From a virus: DNA of 47,589 bases. The translations under genes and the position numbers were made by a program. Positions 39,601-47,084 of the stretch are shown one piece after another (the stretch's first letter is position 1; each line of letters starts with the position of its first letter). The stretch covers positions 1 to 47,589 of IMG/VR virus record IMGVR_UViG_3300033149_006154; one strand, 5' to 3'. The notes below the pieces were generated by a model. It ran no database searches and had not been told where the DNA came from. It was given only the letters and a program-made list of their open reading frames with translations.

Positions 39601-41744
39601 GGAAATCGGAAGAGTCGAGGCTCAAAGCCAGGCGCGGCGTTACGCATCCACGAGGGAGGCTTCAGTATGCAGAAGCGCTGGGGCTTTTGATGGAGGGATA
39701 CGTCTCGGCTTACTCAGTGCTCAACGACAAGTACGCGGACGCTCTGAAGGAATTCGAGTTCGTTCTTGAGGAATTCGAGGGGGGCAAGGATATCCGGGAT
39801 AATCTGGCGAAAGACCTACCAGACCTCGCCGAGGACCAGCGAGCCGCACTCAGGAACGTTCCGAAAACGCTCCGAGGCCGGGCCGACCTTACGGCCCAAA
39901 TCGTACAGCGCGCGCCTCGAACGAAGCCTGGAAGTCCCATTCGGCAGACTATCGGCCACTACTACGCGCCGCCCGAGGTGGCCCTGCTTATCGAGAACCA
40001 TTTTGGTCCTGGCCTCTGGGGCAGCAAGCTTGGAGGCGTTCGCGCGGTCTACGGCACGCTGCGGTCGGTCAACGCCATGATGAACATGATGAACCTCGGC
40101 TTCTCGCTCTTCCACTGCATCAACACGGGCGTGGACCTGCTCGGGACTATCAGCGGAGTGTCGCTGCGCGAGCTCGCTGACCCTAAGCTGCGCAAAGGAG
40201 CGCTCGCGCGGTTCGCCAAGAACATGGCGACCCTGGGAATCCCGCGGATGATTCAGGCGCGGCGTATCATAAAGGCGTACAAGCAGGCCGCGCCGGTGCT
40301 GGAGGGGGTCATGGACCCCTCGGTCACGCTGACCGAGATTGACAGGCAAATCGCCGATGCGATTCAGCAGGCTGGGGGCCTGATAGGGCTCCACCGGCTG
40401 GACCTCATTACGAGCGAGAGGTTATTCCTCAAGACCATCGGCCAGATAAAGGACGGGGCCGAGTCGCCACTTCGCCGCCTGGTGGCCGCCGTTGCGTTGC
40501 CTCACCGAACGCTGATGAGCTTTGCCCAATGGTCCTCGGGCTTCGTGATGAAGTTCTGGGTGCCGACCGTGAAGGTCGCAGCCTTTATGACTATGTACGA
40601 ACACGAGCTCAGGCGGCTCAGCGCTGGCGAAATTTCGAGGGACCAGTTCGAGGAGAACGTCATTGACTGCTGGGACGAAGTGGACAACCGGATGGGGCAG
40701 CTGAACTACGACAACCTGTTCTGGAACCGCACGATGCGGGACCTCTTGCACCTTATGGTCCGGTCGGTCGGTTGGAACCTCGGAACCATCCGGGCGCATG
40801 GCGGGTCTATTGTGGACCTGATAATGACCAGGTACCGCATCAACGAGAAGAGCGACCTCTGGCTTTCGCACAAGATGGCCTACACGGTGAGCCTTGTGTT
40901 CCTGTATGGGCTTGCCGGCGCGATTACCATGTTCCTGTTCGGGTTGAAGCCGCGGGAGCTGAAAGACTACTTCTTCCCGCGTACCGGCCGGAAAAACCCG
41001 GACGGGTCGGACGAGCGCATTTCGTACCCGTTCTACTCGAAGGACTGGGTGTCTTTCCTTCAGAATCCGCCCCAGACGGTTCAGAACAAGCTGAGCCCGC
41101 TGTTTTCCAGTCTGTCCGCCATTTTCAACAACGAGGACTACTACGGCCGCGCCATTGCCTCTGTGCAGATACAGAGCGAGCCGATAACGTATGTCGCTGA
41201 GGTGGCGAAGTATGCAGCGGCCCAATTCGTGCCCTTCAGCGTCAGAAACTGGATGCGGTTCCGTGAGGCTGGTGCCGGTGAGCTGGTCTCTGCGGCGCGG
41301 GCCTACGCCGGCATCCTCAGTGCGCCTGCCTACGTAACCAGAACCCGCGCGCAGAAGCTGATGTACCAGATTCTGCGCGAACAGCGCCCCCGACGGGCCT
41401 TGACCCCGAAGGAAGTGCGACGACGCCGCGCCCGGCGCATGATAATGGACCACTACAAACTTGGCAGGCCGATTGACTGGAAGGAAGTCCGCAAGCACTT
41501 GTCTCCCAAAGAGATAAAGCGAACGACAAAGGATGCCAAGACGCCGTCGCTGGAGGCGAACTTCAAGCGGCTGCCCGGCTTCGACAAGAAGCTCGATGTC
41601 TTCATGCTCGGGAGTGATGAGGAACGGAGAATCTGGTGGCCGCTTCTGAGGGACTCGTTCAGGAGGCTGGACCGCCAGCATCCCGACTATCCTTTGTACC
41701 GAGAGATTTTCCGGGAGGTAAAGCGAGAGTGCCTCGGAAGATGA
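33642..41744 (+). CDS. Giant internal virion protein with tyrosine-recombinase-like region
   Basis: A 2,700-residue protein, about 17% of the genome. Residues 1-800: helical, with hydrophobic segments near 204-225, 245-262 and 365-383. Residues 801-870: an acidic Glu/Ala linker. Residues about 885-1500: a module whose end fits a tyrosine recombinase: Arg1258 (TRPEML), Lys1295 in a turn before RRIPIHPEL, ECLRR with Arg1380, GH at 1410-1411 and Tyr1429 (HYIS). A basic linker (1505-1550) follows, then a helical C-terminal part with a membrane helix near 2412-2435. It probably belongs to the ejected core. The recombinase assignment is by motif spacing; the usual HxxR has Glu for His. Confidence 0.7.
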   Translation: MPAHTENIEELLNVLAWGRPELTPPPGAEGVGQKSGGALPSDDESIPLELLIQAYDPTQGRLAGLESLSDWEAPEDYDYTTQTGIKPLVRDIWGGTLETIGKFGTSVGRVFRRGLGGQPVRPFSEKHLAQMTPEQLVAAAEYQTELERQIRPVGEMRKYHWVYNTFKGLEDYVQTTAHLQPQKIDRWTQLLNPMRLARAVVRTLPYMAMTVGATFVHPALGFAVTGAIEGEDAIEAAEARGASSRDALLEGAAVGVVSGAIEFLTLRGVLRVGRKLGRAGGRIFGIARNADDVAKLAAVGKAAKRGMVEYAQAMRRLHGAGFAREVLHGGLMEGIEEILQGTAQELGAQLFEDEPIPPGFFGRRIQEFLVAGVAGSIATGVTLTAIRYKHRPPGALYEDFLLTAGRAKGWSRAEIERAIGHKLPPFLRSERNRQQWYNAAKLTVSRAVHLLNSTDPAAGFAQLMQLAAAENVIQNIAEADEAAGARNSPMEQVTRKLLEHGAVRSLVQQGAQKNPNLARALEAADAGEPVADILADETLAAAAYVTDNLLARGKPDLETIKGSPFLTIDGAPLPDLYALANDARRRIKAGLTVDGYRALVEEYVSKFGLTPEARELYTALGGLVPEAPGALGEVAAETEGGVPLVPAGYITDSIWNQLVSLSRSLLEKNRQARTSGQGPIFSAQTLNRARQILEREERSAAQRERLGRLLRLIDRIEERLNRPLDEAEAEIIRGRKEQVVRGLAETLGLDPSNFHDVELPWLRRIAESALTSADYRRLFRQSMAWSEYALIEKARQERAAGEAEAEKAAEGAEEGAAEEKTEEQRQAEETEEMEEPQEPQAEEAEGEKPPVEVAERKKPTEVGAPPPMEEPVAKPPGAGVGQRVSMGEKGLPIVTNKPFDGDIDELRKEYGLTQDAMKRSPERSARKDVPALSAALTWEEHDYRYPEIGALALDDKFVDALRKRLEQLPAKGTGAFLALFQERYQEYLERAKQKGGHEALRDYLLARRMYVDPKTGRFAFAGTGEADEVFKRQMAFALAFSEVAALLKREPGVTNTEFGAFFRKLVFEPLQRLRDEHLGQSKKGARNLTRTERDELLRYLTDNAPAPGLTPDICQKLLQNDGETGTVAAVCVALGIDLSGDISSAHQEAYQLGGLFFAAPHMLTERTSRVDNALTSNIRLRVAVPLCPFYTWFKTIKELDATYKRDLKKENARKIFRAALKKIQKKTATQRPLSKNEDNLLMHYGAFLGELLHVLRTRPEMLTGGKKADEKTGRIRFRHFEKVGRYTLLSYLESKDNTPRRIPIHPELRAKIDAFFELATGNEKPGANDPIVPLNPAELNAIVDYFARNQETYFLHKSPQRTRYTVIPGREIRVTAECLRRAAFTYMRNAARRLVTNKEHFEAASEVLFGHKGKEAGTPGEQKVTKLHYISPEARLDVLVRSGAAEQMATLRVWEWGDPNADIEGPGDYNTCAQVARLLFQEKVSKEDYEKAIRLFEENPHKFLFEEPQPYDPYKSGRRIVRRSKPRKPKGPEGEPGEGAFAAPGREEEVLLGTENVVRAAKAIRDAATGVGKVVGSWEALGGRVTKKLPEPKTLVDEETTSEAEKENVDAADKAERIAEAFRLSERPIGKGDLPKEDTEAIRKMVRKDMKYLFNQIFRPYALPNVKSIAMELRSRNGALIRFGVALAELFKDWEVYSQMLGTGKKALDMIARYESGHEGINEKERRLFARARAVDEVIQKMWDKLGEPMKLNFMENWWPRVWADKISAEEAIRSVMGRNPIATAKMFAKPRIYATIPEAMKAGHTRLAMDPVSCLKLRYNEMARYLLFHNLPKVLKDAGIIYFVRVGQRPRNGRDVKIKHPFFTVTEAPGSKEFLFVEHVDTINAIQRILKRLGIPYEVVRRTNDKQHPGEIKKKKERGWFIRCTDDATARVWAHELGEALERYFGVGRRLFRERSGQTAERAARLRTLREAMGFLFDLKMKNVDWKSEESRLKARRGVTHPRGRLQYAEALGLLMEGYVSAYSVLNDKYADALKEFEFVLEEFEGGKDIRDNLAKDLPDLAEDQRAALRNVPKTLRGRADLTAQIVQRAPRTKPGSPIRQTIGHYYAPPEVALLIENHFGPGLWGSKLGGVRAVYGTLRSVNAMMNMMNLGFSLFHCINTGVDLLGTISGVSLRELADPKLRKGALARFAKNMATLGIPRMIQARRIIKAYKQAAPVLEGVMDPSVTLTEIDRQIADAIQQAGGLIGLHRLDLITSERLFLKTIGQIKDGAESPLRRLVAAVALPHRTLMSFAQWSSGFVMKFWVPTVKVAAFMTMYEHELRRLSAGEISRDQFEENVIDCWDEVDNRMGQLNYDNLFWNRTMRDLLHLMVRSVGWNLGTIRAHGGSIVDLIMTRYRINEKSDLWLSHKMAYTVSLVFLYGLAGAITMFLFGLKPRELKDYFFPRTGRKNPDGSDERISYPFYSKDWVSFLQNPPQTVQNKLSPLFSSLSAIFNNEDYYGRAIASVQIQSEPITYVAEVAKYAAAQFVPFSVRNWMRFREAGAGELVSAARAYAGILSAPAYVTRTRAQKLMYQILREQRPRRALTPKEVRRRRARRMIMDHYKLGRPIDWKEVRKHLSPKEIKRTTKDAKTPSLEANFKRLPGFDKKLDVFMLGSDEERRIWWPLLRDSFRRLDRQHPDYPLYREIFREVKRECLGR

Positions 41745-41803
41745 CGGAATTCGCGCGCTGCCACGCCAAAATCACCAAATAACCTTATGTGTGTAGAGAG
41801 GAG

Positions 41804-41826
41804 GCGCTCGGCGGCGCGCATTTTTT
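41804..41826 (+). terminator. Candidate late-unit terminator
   Basis: A short GCGC/GCGC stem (41804-41807 with 41814-41817, loop TCGGCG) is followed at 41821 by six Ts. The stem is weak for an intrinsic terminator, but it lies just after the last late gene. Confidence 0.4.
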
Positions 41827-41839
41827 CTGGATTTATGCC

Positions 41840-41868
41840 TTGACACATGACTCGGGGCATGGTAGAGT
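41840..41868 (+). promoter_or_regulatory. Rightward promoter of the accessory/replication unit
   Basis: TTGACA (41840-41845), a 17-bp spacer and TAGAGT (41863-41868) with an extended -10 TGG. The sequence leading into the -10 (cggggcatgg) resembles that of the leftward promoter. The first gene starts at 41915. Confidence 0.65.
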
Positions 41869-41874
41869 ATACTC
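41865..41874. promoter_or_regulatory. Palindrome overlapping the -10 box
   Basis: A perfect 10-bp palindrome, GAGTATACTC, overlaps the end of the -10 element of the 41840-41868 promoter. A protein bound here would block RNA polymerase. Confidence 0.5.
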
Positions 41875-41914
41875 AGAGAGGCATCAGCGTGGAGTAGGGT
41901 AGAAGGAGTGACGT

Positions 41915-42154
41915 ATGCAGCCCATCCAGCTTCCGGTCGTGACGTGCAGAATGTGCGGCTATCAGTGGACCCCTCGCATCTCGCTGCCGCGGGTTTGCCC
42001 CGGCTGCGGCAGCCAGCGGTGGGACCGAGGGCCGATGGTAAGTCGGCGCAAGCAGTTCATCGAGCACATGAAGAAGATGCAGCAGGAGCAAGAGCAGGCT
42101 CAGGGGCAGGAGCAGAACCAAGAACAAGAGGATATTCCAACGCGGGTAGAGTAA
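41915..42154 (+). CDS. Zinc-ribbon protein, first gene of the rightward accessory unit
   Basis: A 79-residue protein with AAGGAG before the ATG. The first half has CRMCGYQW and CPGCGS, a four-cysteine zinc ribbon. The second half is a Gln/Glu-rich helix (EQEQAQGQEQNQEQE). As the first gene after the promoter it is well placed for a regulatory role, but the ribbon alone does not prove DNA binding. Confidence 0.7.
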   Translation: MQPIQLPVVTCRMCGYQWTPRISLPRVCPGCGSQRWDRGPMVSRRKQFIEHMKKMQQEQEQAQGQEQNQEQEDIPTRVE

Positions 42155-42158
42155 ACAG

Positions 42159-42953
42159 ATGGCAGGGCTCGGGCATATCTCGGCGACACAATTGGCCATG
42201 TTCGGCCGGTGTCCCGCACAGTATGAGTTTCGCTACATTCGGGGCATGATTCTCCCCCCGGCCGTTGCGCAGGTTCGTGGGCGAGCCGCGCACAAGGGGC
42301 GCGAGGTCGGACTTCGGTATCGCCAGGAGACCGGTGAAGTCGCGCCGGAAGACCTCGTGTGCGATGCCGCCCGAGACGAAGCCAAGACGCTTTTCCGGGG
42401 TGGGCCGGTTCTTCTCGGGCCAGAGGAAGAGGGGCTGAACATTCGCCTGGTCGAGGGGCAGACCATTGACAAGGCGGTGGCTCTCGCGGCCGTTGACCGG
42501 CTTGTCTTCCACCCAAGGATACACCCCCTGTCCGTCGAGACCATGATACGACGCTCTCTGAGGCCGCTTGGGGCCGATGTAATGCTCGTGGGCATCATTG
42601 ATGCCCTTGACCACGACATGGTCGTCCACGACCTCAAGACGGCCACGAGAGCGCCTCAGAGGGCCGGTGCAGAACACAGCCTCCAGGCCACCGTCTACCA
42701 CGTACTCTGTTGCCTCTCCGGCCTCAACGTTAGGCGGATATCCTTCGAGTATCTCGTCGAGAAGAAAAAGGGCTTCGACACCCACGTCGAGCGTGTCAGC
42801 CGGGACAGCCGTGACGTGAAAGCGCTTGTCTATCGAATTCGGGCGCTCATGCACGCCCGAGAGACTGGGTCGTTCCCGCCGACCCTGCCAGAGAACTGGT
42901 GGTGCAGCGAAAGATTCTGCGGGTATTACAAGGAGTGTCCGTATGTCCGGTAG
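42159..42953 (+). CDS. RecB/Cas4-like PD-(D/E)XK nuclease
   Basis: A 264-residue nuclease. It has a conserved N-terminal Cys18 (FGRCPAQYEFRY), the active-site Asp148 (GIIDALDHD), DLKTAT with Asp158 and Lys160, a QATVYH motif near 175, and C-terminal Cys249, Cys254 and Cys260. The four cysteines are laid out like the iron-sulfur cluster of AddB and Cas4 exonucleases. Such phage enzymes resect DNA ends for recombination. The following gene overlaps it and may supply the annealing partner. Confidence 0.82.
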   Translation: MAGLGHISATQLAMFGRCPAQYEFRYIRGMILPPAVAQVRGRAAHKGREVGLRYRQETGEVAPEDLVCDAARDEAKTLFRGGPVLLGPEEEGLNIRLVEGQTIDKAVALAAVDRLVFHPRIHPLSVETMIRRSLRPLGADVMLVGIIDALDHDMVVHDLKTATRAPQRAGAEHSLQATVYHVLCCLSGLNVRRISFEYLVEKKKGFDTHVERVSRDSRDVKALVYRIRALMHARETGSFPPTLPENWWCSERFCGYYKECPYVR

Positions 42954-44034
42954 GAAAAAGGAGCCGAACATGGCCGTGCCTGCGCAGACCGACATGTCCT
43001 CGGGGGCATTGGCGGTGACTGACGTGGACCCGGGGACCGCTCTGCTGCGCCTTGGCGAGGAGAAAATCGTCGCCATGGCGCGAACGTATCCGCGAGATGA
43101 GGCAGCCATCCTCCAGGAATGCCTCGATGAGATGGAACTTGTGCCCGAGATGGCACAGCAGGCGGTCTACAGGAAGCCCGTGGGAGAAGACAAGCACGGC
43201 AAGATGCAGTATGCCGAGGGGCTCAGCATCCGAGCCGCCGAGATGATTCTCTCGAAGTGGGGCAACTACGACCTCACGACCTCGATGGAGGAGCCTGACG
43301 AGGCTGGTGTGACCATTCACGCCGACTTCGTGGACTTCCAGCGCATGACGCACCGGCGGGTCAGCGAGCGAGTGAGCCGATACTACAAAGACCGCCACGA
43401 CAACATCCGCAAGTGGGCCGACGACCGGTTCTTCGACGTGGTGGTGCCAAGTCGCCGCAGCCGCATGGTCCGAGAACTGGTGCTCCGAAGCATCAGCCCG
43501 GCGGTCCGCCTGAAGATTCAGCGGAAGGCCGAGCAGGTGGTGGCCGGTGTCGGCCGGAAGGTCACGCTGCCGCCCTTGCCGGAGCGCAGGAAGCAGATGC
43601 TCGAAGCATTCAAGGAACTGGGCGTCACGAAAGAGCAGATTTGCAAGCATCTCCGTGTCAGCGTCCGCGGAATTACGGAACAGCACCTCGTCACGCTGCG
43701 CGGCCTGTACAACGCCATCAAAGAGGGCACGCCGGTCGAAGAGGTGTTCGGCAAGGAAGAACCCGAAGCCCCTGCGCCTACGGGACCCGAGCCGACCCCG
43801 GAAGCCGCACAACCGGCAGAAGAGCAATCGGAGCTCCTCACCAAGTTCAAGTATCTCGTCGAGTTGCTCAACCAGCATCAGTGGACCGACGAGCAAGTCT
43901 ACGAGCTGTGTGGCTACAAGGGCGGCGAACCCACCGAGAAGATGGTCGAGAAGCTCGACCGCGCCGAGTCGCTCGCCGCGAACGGCTTCACTTACGAGCA
44001 GGTCAAGTCCTGGTTCGAGAAGAAGGGAGAGTGA
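42943..44034 (+). CDS. Phage recombination-associated protein candidate
   Basis: A 363-residue protein starting at ATG 42943, with AAGGAG upstream, overlapping the nuclease end. It has a helical opening (EEKIVAMARTYPRDEAAI), then AVYRKPVG and YAEGLSIRAAEMILSKWGN, followed by strands and an Arg-rich helix (SRRSRMVRELVLRSI). A Pro/Glu-rich linker leads to a small helical C-terminal part. The (N/Y)(V/A)EGLSIRxAExIxxxWGN block recurs in phage proteins next to nucleases, sometimes thought to be annealing or replication proteins. I cannot assign a RecT or Erf family. Confidence 0.6.
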   Translation: MSGRKKEPNMAVPAQTDMSSGALAVTDVDPGTALLRLGEEKIVAMARTYPRDEAAILQECLDEMELVPEMAQQAVYRKPVGEDKHGKMQYAEGLSIRAAEMILSKWGNYDLTTSMEEPDEAGVTIHADFVDFQRMTHRRVSERVSRYYKDRHDNIRKWADDRFFDVVVPSRRSRMVRELVLRSISPAVRLKIQRKAEQVVAGVGRKVTLPPLPERRKQMLEAFKELGVTKEQICKHLRVSVRGITEQHLVTLRGLYNAIKEGTPVEEVFGKEEPEAPAPTGPEPTPEAAQPAEEQSELLTKFKYLVELLNQHQWTDEQVYELCGYKGGEPTEKMVEKLDRAESLAANGFTYEQVKSWFEKKGE

Positions 44035-44038
44035 TTCT

Positions 44039-44194
44039 ATGTACGAGCACTACAACCCGACCAACCCCTGGCTGCTGAAGGCCCCTGATTTTTGCCCTCC
44101 CATTGAGGAACTCCTGGGCAAGCACAAGAGAGCCTTCAAGGGGCACCACAAGAACAACGGCCGGAAGACGCGGCCCAAGCGCCGGAGATTCTGA
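44039..44194 (+). CDS. Small basic protein of the replication module
   Basis: A 51-residue protein with GGGAGA upstream. It begins MYEHYNPTNPWLLKAPDFCP and ends in a strongly basic tail (KNNGRKTRPKRRRF). It sits between the putative recombination gene and a G39P-like gene, so nucleic acid binding is possible. No known domain is visible. Confidence 0.55.
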   Translation: MYEHYNPTNPWLLKAPDFCPPIEELLGKHKRAFKGHHKNNGRKTRPKRRRF

Positions 44195-44197
44195 GCC

Positions 44198-44794
44198 GTG
44201 GATTACGACAGCTACAAAGACATCATGCAGAATATCCTCATGGTGCGCTGGCCGGGCCTGAAGAAGGCCACGCCTGAATACCACCGTGAGGTCATGTACC
44301 CGCCGCTTGCTACCTTCCCGACCACGGTCGTGCGCCAGGTGGCTGTTGAGATGGCGCGAGACGAGGCACGGAAGTTTGCGCCCAGCGCCAACGAGATACG
44401 CAAAGCCTGCCTGGCCGCCCAGGGCCGCAATAAGGGCAGACTCGAAAGCCGTGCCATCCCGCACTGCCATTATTGCAGCGACAGCGGCTACATGTCGGTG
44501 TTCGTCGCCTGTGACAAGGATGGCACGCTTACCTGGGAAGGCATCTGGCACCACATGGATTTGGAAGGCGTTAGTGGCGTGCAAGCGCGGAACGTCGCCC
44601 TGCCTTGCGGCTGTGAGTGGACGCCGTATGATGCGCCGCGCTTGCCTCAGGACTTGCAGCAAAGAGTGCGGCAGGTGATTGATGATTTCCAGGACATGCT
44701 CATGGGCAAATATCCGGTCCAGAGCATCCAGGACGCGGCCAAGGCAGAAGCGCCCGCCCCGCCGCCCATTGATGACGACGACATTCCTTTCTGA
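44198..44794 (+). CDS. G39P-like replication accessory protein with zinc motif
   Basis: A 198-residue protein starting at GTG 44198. The first 75 residues fit the helical G39P-type helicase-loader/inhibitor pattern: MQNILMVRWPGLKKATPEYH, then VVRQVAVEMARDEARKFAPSANEIRKAC. A cysteine cluster (CHYCS, then CGCEW) follows, with a helical, acidic end (PIDDDDIPF). Together with the downstream replication protein it may recruit the host helicase. No helicase gene is encoded here. Confidence 0.6.
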   Translation: MDYDSYKDIMQNILMVRWPGLKKATPEYHREVMYPPLATFPTTVVRQVAVEMARDEARKFAPSANEIRKACLAAQGRNKGRLESRAIPHCHYCSDSGYMSVFVACDKDGTLTWEGIWHHMDLEGVSGVQARNVALPCGCEWTPYDAPRLPQDLQQRVRQVIDDFQDMLMGKYPVQSIQDAAKAEAPAPPPIDDDDIPF

Positions 44795-44806
44795 CAGGAG
44801 ATGCCT

Positions 44807-45349
44807 GTGAAAGACTACAAGGAAGTGCTCGGGCCACTTCGGAAGCGGTTTGCCTCGACGGCCAACGCTCTGGCCCTCCGTGGGTCCTACCTGGCGACCT
44901 ATTATCTCCTTCGGCATGACGTGCGGCGTCTCATGCGGCACAAAAAGGTCGTCGGGTGGACTTTGAGCCCGGGCGGACAGGTGGCATCGCGCATGACGAT
45001 TTGCGCCTTTCCTGGCTGCACAGGTGTTTGCTTCCAGTGCGAATGGCCGGGCTACGTGGACGTAGAAGACCCAACGCTGGCTTGTGAGGCCATCTCCTGG
45101 GGCGGCGTCACACTCAAAGACATCTCTGGGCCGCCACTGGCCTATGTGCGGGTGCCTCGGGTTCACGGTTTGCAGCTTGCGGGCGTCATGCCGAGTCGCA
45201 AGCGCGTCAAGCAAATCGAAACCTTCCTGCTGGCGCACCTCGATTGGGCGGATTACTTAGCGCTCGGTTCGTGGGCGGCAAGTCTCGAAACGGTGAAGCG
45301 GCAGGCTCGGCAGATTCTGCGTGGTGTGGCCAAGGCGCGAGGAAAATAG
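44807..45349 (+). CDS. Protein of unknown function in the replication module
   Basis: A 180-residue protein. I chose the GTG at 44807 because AGGAG is six bases upstream; the ATG at 44801 abuts it. The centre has scattered Cys residues (CAFPGCTGVCFQC) and the C-terminus is helical with basic patches (SRKRVKQIETFLLAHLDWAD, KRQARQILRGVAKARGK). A replication-associated role is inferred from neighbours only. Confidence 0.55.
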   Translation: MKDYKEVLGPLRKRFASTANALALRGSYLATYYLLRHDVRRLMRHKKVVGWTLSPGGQVASRMTICAFPGCTGVCFQCEWPGYVDVEDPTLACEAISWGGVTLKDISGPPLAYVRVPRVHGLQLAGVMPSRKRVKQIETFLLAHLDWADYLALGSWAASLETVKRQARQILRGVAKARGK

Positions 45350-45470
45350 GAAATACTCCGGGCGGTCGTGGCGGTCCCTGCACCCGCCTTGGCCCAAACA
45401 CCGCCACATGCCCGAGGCCGCCCGGAGACAACTGGAAGAGGCGTAATTGGTGGATGAGGAGAACGGTGTC

Positions 45471-46208
45471 ATGTACGGCAAAATCTTCAGGGCGACCTTC
45501 AATGGGTCTATGGCCGGTGCCGGCCCAACTGTCTTTGCGGTCTGGGCGTACATCCTGGCCCACACAGAGAGTGGCAGCGTGGTGCTCAGACCTGAAGTGC
45601 TATCCCGCGCCATCGGCGCACCGGCCGAAGACATCAAGAAAGCCATCGAGTACCTGGCGTCGCCTGACCCGAAGTCGAGGTCAAGAGCCCACCAGGGAAG
45701 GCGCATCATAAAACTGGACGGACACCGTTATCGGGTTCCGAACCACGCGATTTATCGGGACATCCACGACGAAGAGCAACTGCGGGACTACTACCAGAAT
45801 CCCCAATCATGGCTGTTGAAGCGCGCGCCCCGAGGAAAAAGCACCGAGGGCAAGAACGGCGACAATGAGAAGGCCGAAGGGCCACCGCCGCCAGAGCTCC
45901 GAAAGCAGCTCGATGCACTGATGGACGCCTGGAATAAGATGGCCGGGGAGACAGGGCTTCCCAAGGTGCGGGTTATCAAGGCGGGCACTACGCGGTACAA
46001 GTCTGCGCGACGGCGGCTCGCCGAGAAAGACTGGGCGAAGCATTACCTGAAAGCCCTCGGAGCGATTCCCCAGAGGCCCTTTCTACTGGGCCACAACTCG
46101 TATGGTTGGCGGGCGAGTTTCGACTGGTTTGTCAAGCCTCAGTCGGTGGACAAGATTCTCGAAGGCGTGTACGACGGGCCGGGACGGGACGATATTCCTC
46201 GGTTTTAG
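45471..46208 (+). CDS. Replisome organiser-like replication protein
   Basis: A 245-residue protein starting at ATG 45471 (GAGGAG upstream). The opening MYGKIFRATFNGSMAGAG is typical of phage initiator/replisome-organiser proteins, followed by a winged-helix-like domain (PEVLSRAIGAPAEDIKKAIE, with a basic PDPKSRSRAHQGRRI wing). The C-terminal part is helical and basic with FVKPQSVDKILEGVYDG. Such proteins bind the origin and recruit the helicase. The phage lacks its own polymerase and helicase, so host proteins probably follow. Confidence 0.75.
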   Translation: MYGKIFRATFNGSMAGAGPTVFAVWAYILAHTESGSVVLRPEVLSRAIGAPAEDIKKAIEYLASPDPKSRSRAHQGRRIIKLDGHRYRVPNHAIYRDIHDEEQLRDYYQNPQSWLLKRAPRGKSTEGKNGDNEKAEGPPPPELRKQLDALMDAWNKMAGETGLPKVRVIKAGTTRYKSARRRLAEKDWAKHYLKALGAIPQRPFLLGHNSYGWRASFDWFVKPQSVDKILEGVYDGPGRDDIPRF

Positions 46209-46217
46209 GAGAAGGTG

Positions 46218-46577
46218 ATGGAACAAGAGAAGGTATTGGAGATTGCCAGCAGAGTGATGCACCGCATCGGGACAGCCCTCGAAAGCGCCGTCCTCCAGGA
46301 AGTGAGCCGGGCGGTACCCCAGGATGACTTCCTTAATGGTGCCACTGAAGTGGGCTTCGTCGTGTGGGGCGAAATGTGCGCGGAGTCTTTGGCGCGGATT
46401 CTGGCAACACACCCGCAAGTTATACCCGCCGTGTTCAAGGAAGCCGCGCGCCGCACTGTAGAATACAGCAAACAAACCGAGGAACAGTTGAAAAACCGCA
46501 AAACCGCCATGTACAAAACCCGAAACCTGCTCTATCGGTTGCTGGCCGAACAGCAGAAGCAAGACGAGGGTGAGTAA
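46218..46577 (+). CDS. Helical protein of unknown function
   Basis: A 119-residue protein with AGGAG six bases upstream of the ATG. It is almost entirely helical (KVLEIASRVMHRIGTALESA, EMCAESLARILATHPQVIP) and ends in a charged helix. No recognised domain is visible. It separates the replication protein from a membrane protein. Confidence 0.6.
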   Translation: MEQEKVLEIASRVMHRIGTALESAVLQEVSRAVPQDDFLNGATEVGFVVWGEMCAESLARILATHPQVIPAVFKEAARRTVEYSKQTEEQLKNRKTAMYKTRNLLYRLLAEQQKQDEGE

Positions 46578-46589
46578 GGGACCAGAATC

Positions 46590-47081
46590 ATGGACGCAGA
46601 CCTGATTCCGACCATCATCATCTTTGTGTGCCTCATCTACCTGAACGTGAGGCTGTGGCAGGATGAGAAGCTGCTTCGCAAGCGCGGCATCAAGCCCGAA
46701 GAGCCAGTGAGCCCATACAATTCGCCGCTTGGCCGGGCCGCCCTGCGCAAGGCCGACGTGACCGACGTGTGGTGGTCGCTGTGCTTTCAAAGCACTGACA
46801 CCCTGGACGCGCGCGTCTATCGCAGCCTGGAAGATGAATATCCGGCTGTCTGGGTGAACCGGGATGTCGAAGGCGGAACGTATCACATCCGCGCCAAGCT
46901 CGAAGATGGCAGCACAAAGGAGCTCGGGAGTGGGCCAACCTATTCCGACGCCCTGATTGCAGCGCGGTTGGGCGAATCCCAGGCGAAGGGCAAGATCGAG
47001 AGGAAGTCCGACAGACCGCCCATCTTGCGTGATGGCGAGTGGAAGGATGGTAAGTTTGTGCCCAAGAAGGAAGGAAGCTGA
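46590..47081 (+). CDS. Single-pass membrane protein of unknown function
   Basis: A 163-residue protein. An N-terminal hydrophobic segment (IPTIIIFVCLIYLNVRLW, about residues 6-23) is followed by a charged region and a strand-rich domain (AVWVNRDVEGGTYHIRAKLE) with a Lys-rich end. The N-in or N-out topology cannot be fixed. It could act in the host envelope. Confidence 0.6.
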   Translation: MDADLIPTIIIFVCLIYLNVRLWQDEKLLRKRGIKPEEPVSPYNSPLGRAALRKADVTDVWWSLCFQSTDTLDARVYRSLEDEYPAVWVNRDVEGGTYHIRAKLEDGSTKELGSGPTYSDALIAARLGESQAKGKIERKSDRPPILRDGEWKDGKFVPKKEGS

Positions 47082-47084
47082 CTG

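Noticed and set aside
40339-40370. TTGACA inside the giant virion gene as a promoter
   Set aside because: There is no acceptable -10 box at 16-18 bases.
42943-44034. Naming this gene recT or erf
   Set aside because: Only position next to a nuclease and one conserved-looking block support it; no family-specific motif is visible.
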